In this document: piece after piece, positions 62,367-64,000 of the stretch
Layout: the number at the start of each line of letters is the position of its first letter
Position numbering within the stretch: the first letter of the stretch is position 1
From: Elmis aenea
Lineage: Eukaryota > Arthropoda > Insecta > Coleoptera > Elmidae
Direction: 5' to 3'
Length of the DNA stretch: 64,000 nucleotides
Assembly: GCA_947652605.1 (NCBI GenBank)
Contig: CANTFG010000048.1
Location: 62,001-126,000 of the forward strand
Made by a program: the position numbers and the translations under genes
The notes under the pieces: generated by a model
Seen by the model: only the letters and a program-made list of their open reading frames with translations
Told to the model about the DNA's origin: nothing
Databases searched by the model: none

Positions 62367-64000
62367 TATGTACAATCTGGTAGCAAGTTTGCCAAATTTA
62401 AATCCACGCTCTGCCTTGCAGTTAGCGAGAACCTCAAATTTTAATTAGATTTTATAATCACAACGAAGTTCTACGTCAACATTTTTATTGTCTCATAATT
62501 TCTTTCCTGTTAAGCTTTTAAAACTGGTAAGTACGTGCTAATGCTAACCTAATAAATTGTGTTTTGTACATCGAGTGGGTCTAGGTGTATTACAAAATCT
62601 GACGATTATAGTCCTAAAAACGAGTTACACAAATTATTTTGTAAAATAATTACATGTCATTTTAAATTGAGTTGCGAGTAGGATTTTTTCAAAAAATTTG
62701 CATTGGTGTGCCCCAAATTTTCTCCCTAAAGTACGCCACTGTTTAAAATCGTGCATGCATTTGTTCTTTTCCAATTACCTGTGGTTTGCACGGTCGTCTA
62801 GACACGATCGAAGAAATCATCGTCTTATTATTGTATTTTTTTGTAAGCTTATTAAACATAACAGTGAAACATTCGCAAGACGATTCGATCAAAATCAATT
62901 TTTAAAGCACATGGGGTCGAAATTTATCTCCGCCTCACACACGCATGTGAAGGTAAGTCAGTTACACACACTAATTATTAATTATATCGTCAATTAAAGC
63001 CAACGTGTTGTTTCGTATGATAGAGAGCGCCCAATCAACATACGCAGTATAGCGATTGGGGGTAGCACCCTTGGATCAAGGTAGCCTGATTTATCACCGG
63101 AAGTGGGGTAATGAGCTAAAACAGGTGGCGCGCGGTGGAAACCAGCATCTCGGTAACAATGCCTACATCACAATCTGCCAGACAGACATCTAAGTTCGTA
63201 TTAATTATTTTTCATAATCATGAGTTTTGAGGTTAAAGTTAAAAGTTTCAGCTGAACAACGTGTCCACGGTAAATATTGATACAGCTCAGGCAAACATCA
63301 ACGTGTTTGGTTTTCTCATAAAAATTTGATACTGTTTAAACTCTAGTTACATTAGGAAAAACAATAAACAGCATGTGGAGATTAAAATTAAAATATACGC
63401 CCAAAAAATTGACGAATACAATCTAATTGATTGTTTTAACGTAAGAGATGTTTAGGAATTAATACTGAAAACTTAATGTGCTTGAAAATAAAGTATTTGC
63501 TCTTTAACTTGACTCAGAATTCCGAAATATCGTTATTAAAAAATCGCTTTAAGATGTTTGAATTATTTGAATGTATACTTAAATCTTTTTTTTTCAAAAT
63601 TTTTTTGTTTCAGGACGAGGAAAAAATATAAAAGGTAAAATCGCGACGATCTGGGAGGTTGAAAAAAAAATCAATAAAACAAAAAATTTCACTCAAAAGT
63701 GCTTAAGTGGGTACCCGGGACCCGGTTTTTGACATAAGGGTTAAAATTCAACAAAATTTAAAAAAAAAAATTAAACAAAAAATATTTCAATCATTAATAC
63801 TGTGTGTATTTTAGTTTTTCTTGACAGTAATTATTTTTTGTAAGCTTTAATCTCAAACATATCAGTCGTTATTCAGTTTAGCTTTAATGAATATTTAAAT
63901 TTCTCCGCTTAATCTGATTTCTGCGTCTCGTAATTTTTAATATCGTCGTAATAAGCAATTAATTCGTTACATCCTATATGTGGTCATACAACTCATACAC
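62367..64000. other. Intergenic DNA with a GC-richer segment at about 63000-63200
   Basis: The stretch is mostly AT-rich. About 63025-63190 is GC-richer, with a possible hairpin CGCCCAATC...GATTGGGG (63029-63061) and CpG words (GGTGGCGCGCGGTGG). No coding or RNA family is recognised. GGGTACCCGGGACCCGG at about 63709-63725 is another isolated GC-rich word. Confidence 0.4.

Noticed and set aside
62698..62997. Small gene of about 99 codons
   Set aside because: It has a non-ATG start, no motif, and composition like the surrounding intergenic DNA.

Overview
The window looks like AT-rich nuclear DNA of an insect. It has one recognisable protein-coding gene, one tRNA gene, a very large satellite array, and many non-autonomous DNA transposons. 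The protein gene is an intron-less-looking orthologue of the pioneer transcription factor Zelda, a family known only from insects and their crustacean relatives. A beetle is plausible, but I cannot prove the order from sequence alone.

Region 1 (1-32446) is an uninterrupted head-to-tail satellite with a 171-bp monomer, about 189 copies. Length variants are 173 and 175 bp. Diagnostic monomer variants recur in a fixed order, so the array has higher-order structure: one variant pair is exactly 2083 bp apart at three separate places. Region 2 (32447-38868) is a 6.4-kb foldback-like element that ends the array. Its arms are about 1.1 kb and each carries four 147-bp tandem repeats. Inside it lie a 555-bp TA-flanked element and a 1.9-kb palindrome built from two inverted copies of the 3' end of a mariner-type transposon, with a broken transposase remnant in the centre.

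Region 3 (38869-47987) is gene-poor. It holds inverted-repeat elements, a mariner-like element (43570-44468) with a hAT-like element nested in it (44141-44397, perfect 8-bp target duplication), two copies of a small dispersed element, and a diverged TTATCC-rich tandem repeat. Region 4 contains tRNA-Val(CAC) at 47988-48060, then mostly featureless AT-rich DNA with one small TA-flanked element.

Region 5 (52358-59109) is the zelda locus. A 114-bp direct repeat (112/114 identical) flanks a 1.1-kb insertion upstream of the promoter region. The zelda coding sequence is 54511-57336, with polyadenylation signals near 57620. A probable 1.45-kb TA-flanked element starts at 57661. Region 6 (59110-64000) is AT-rich and holds a complete copy (61481-62366) of the element that is truncated upstream of zelda. 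No genes other than zelda and tRNA-Val can be supported, and the many short open frames elsewhere look like chance. The TIR motif CAGGGTG with TA flanks recurs in at least five unrelated-looking elements, so mariner-type activity has shaped this locus heavily.
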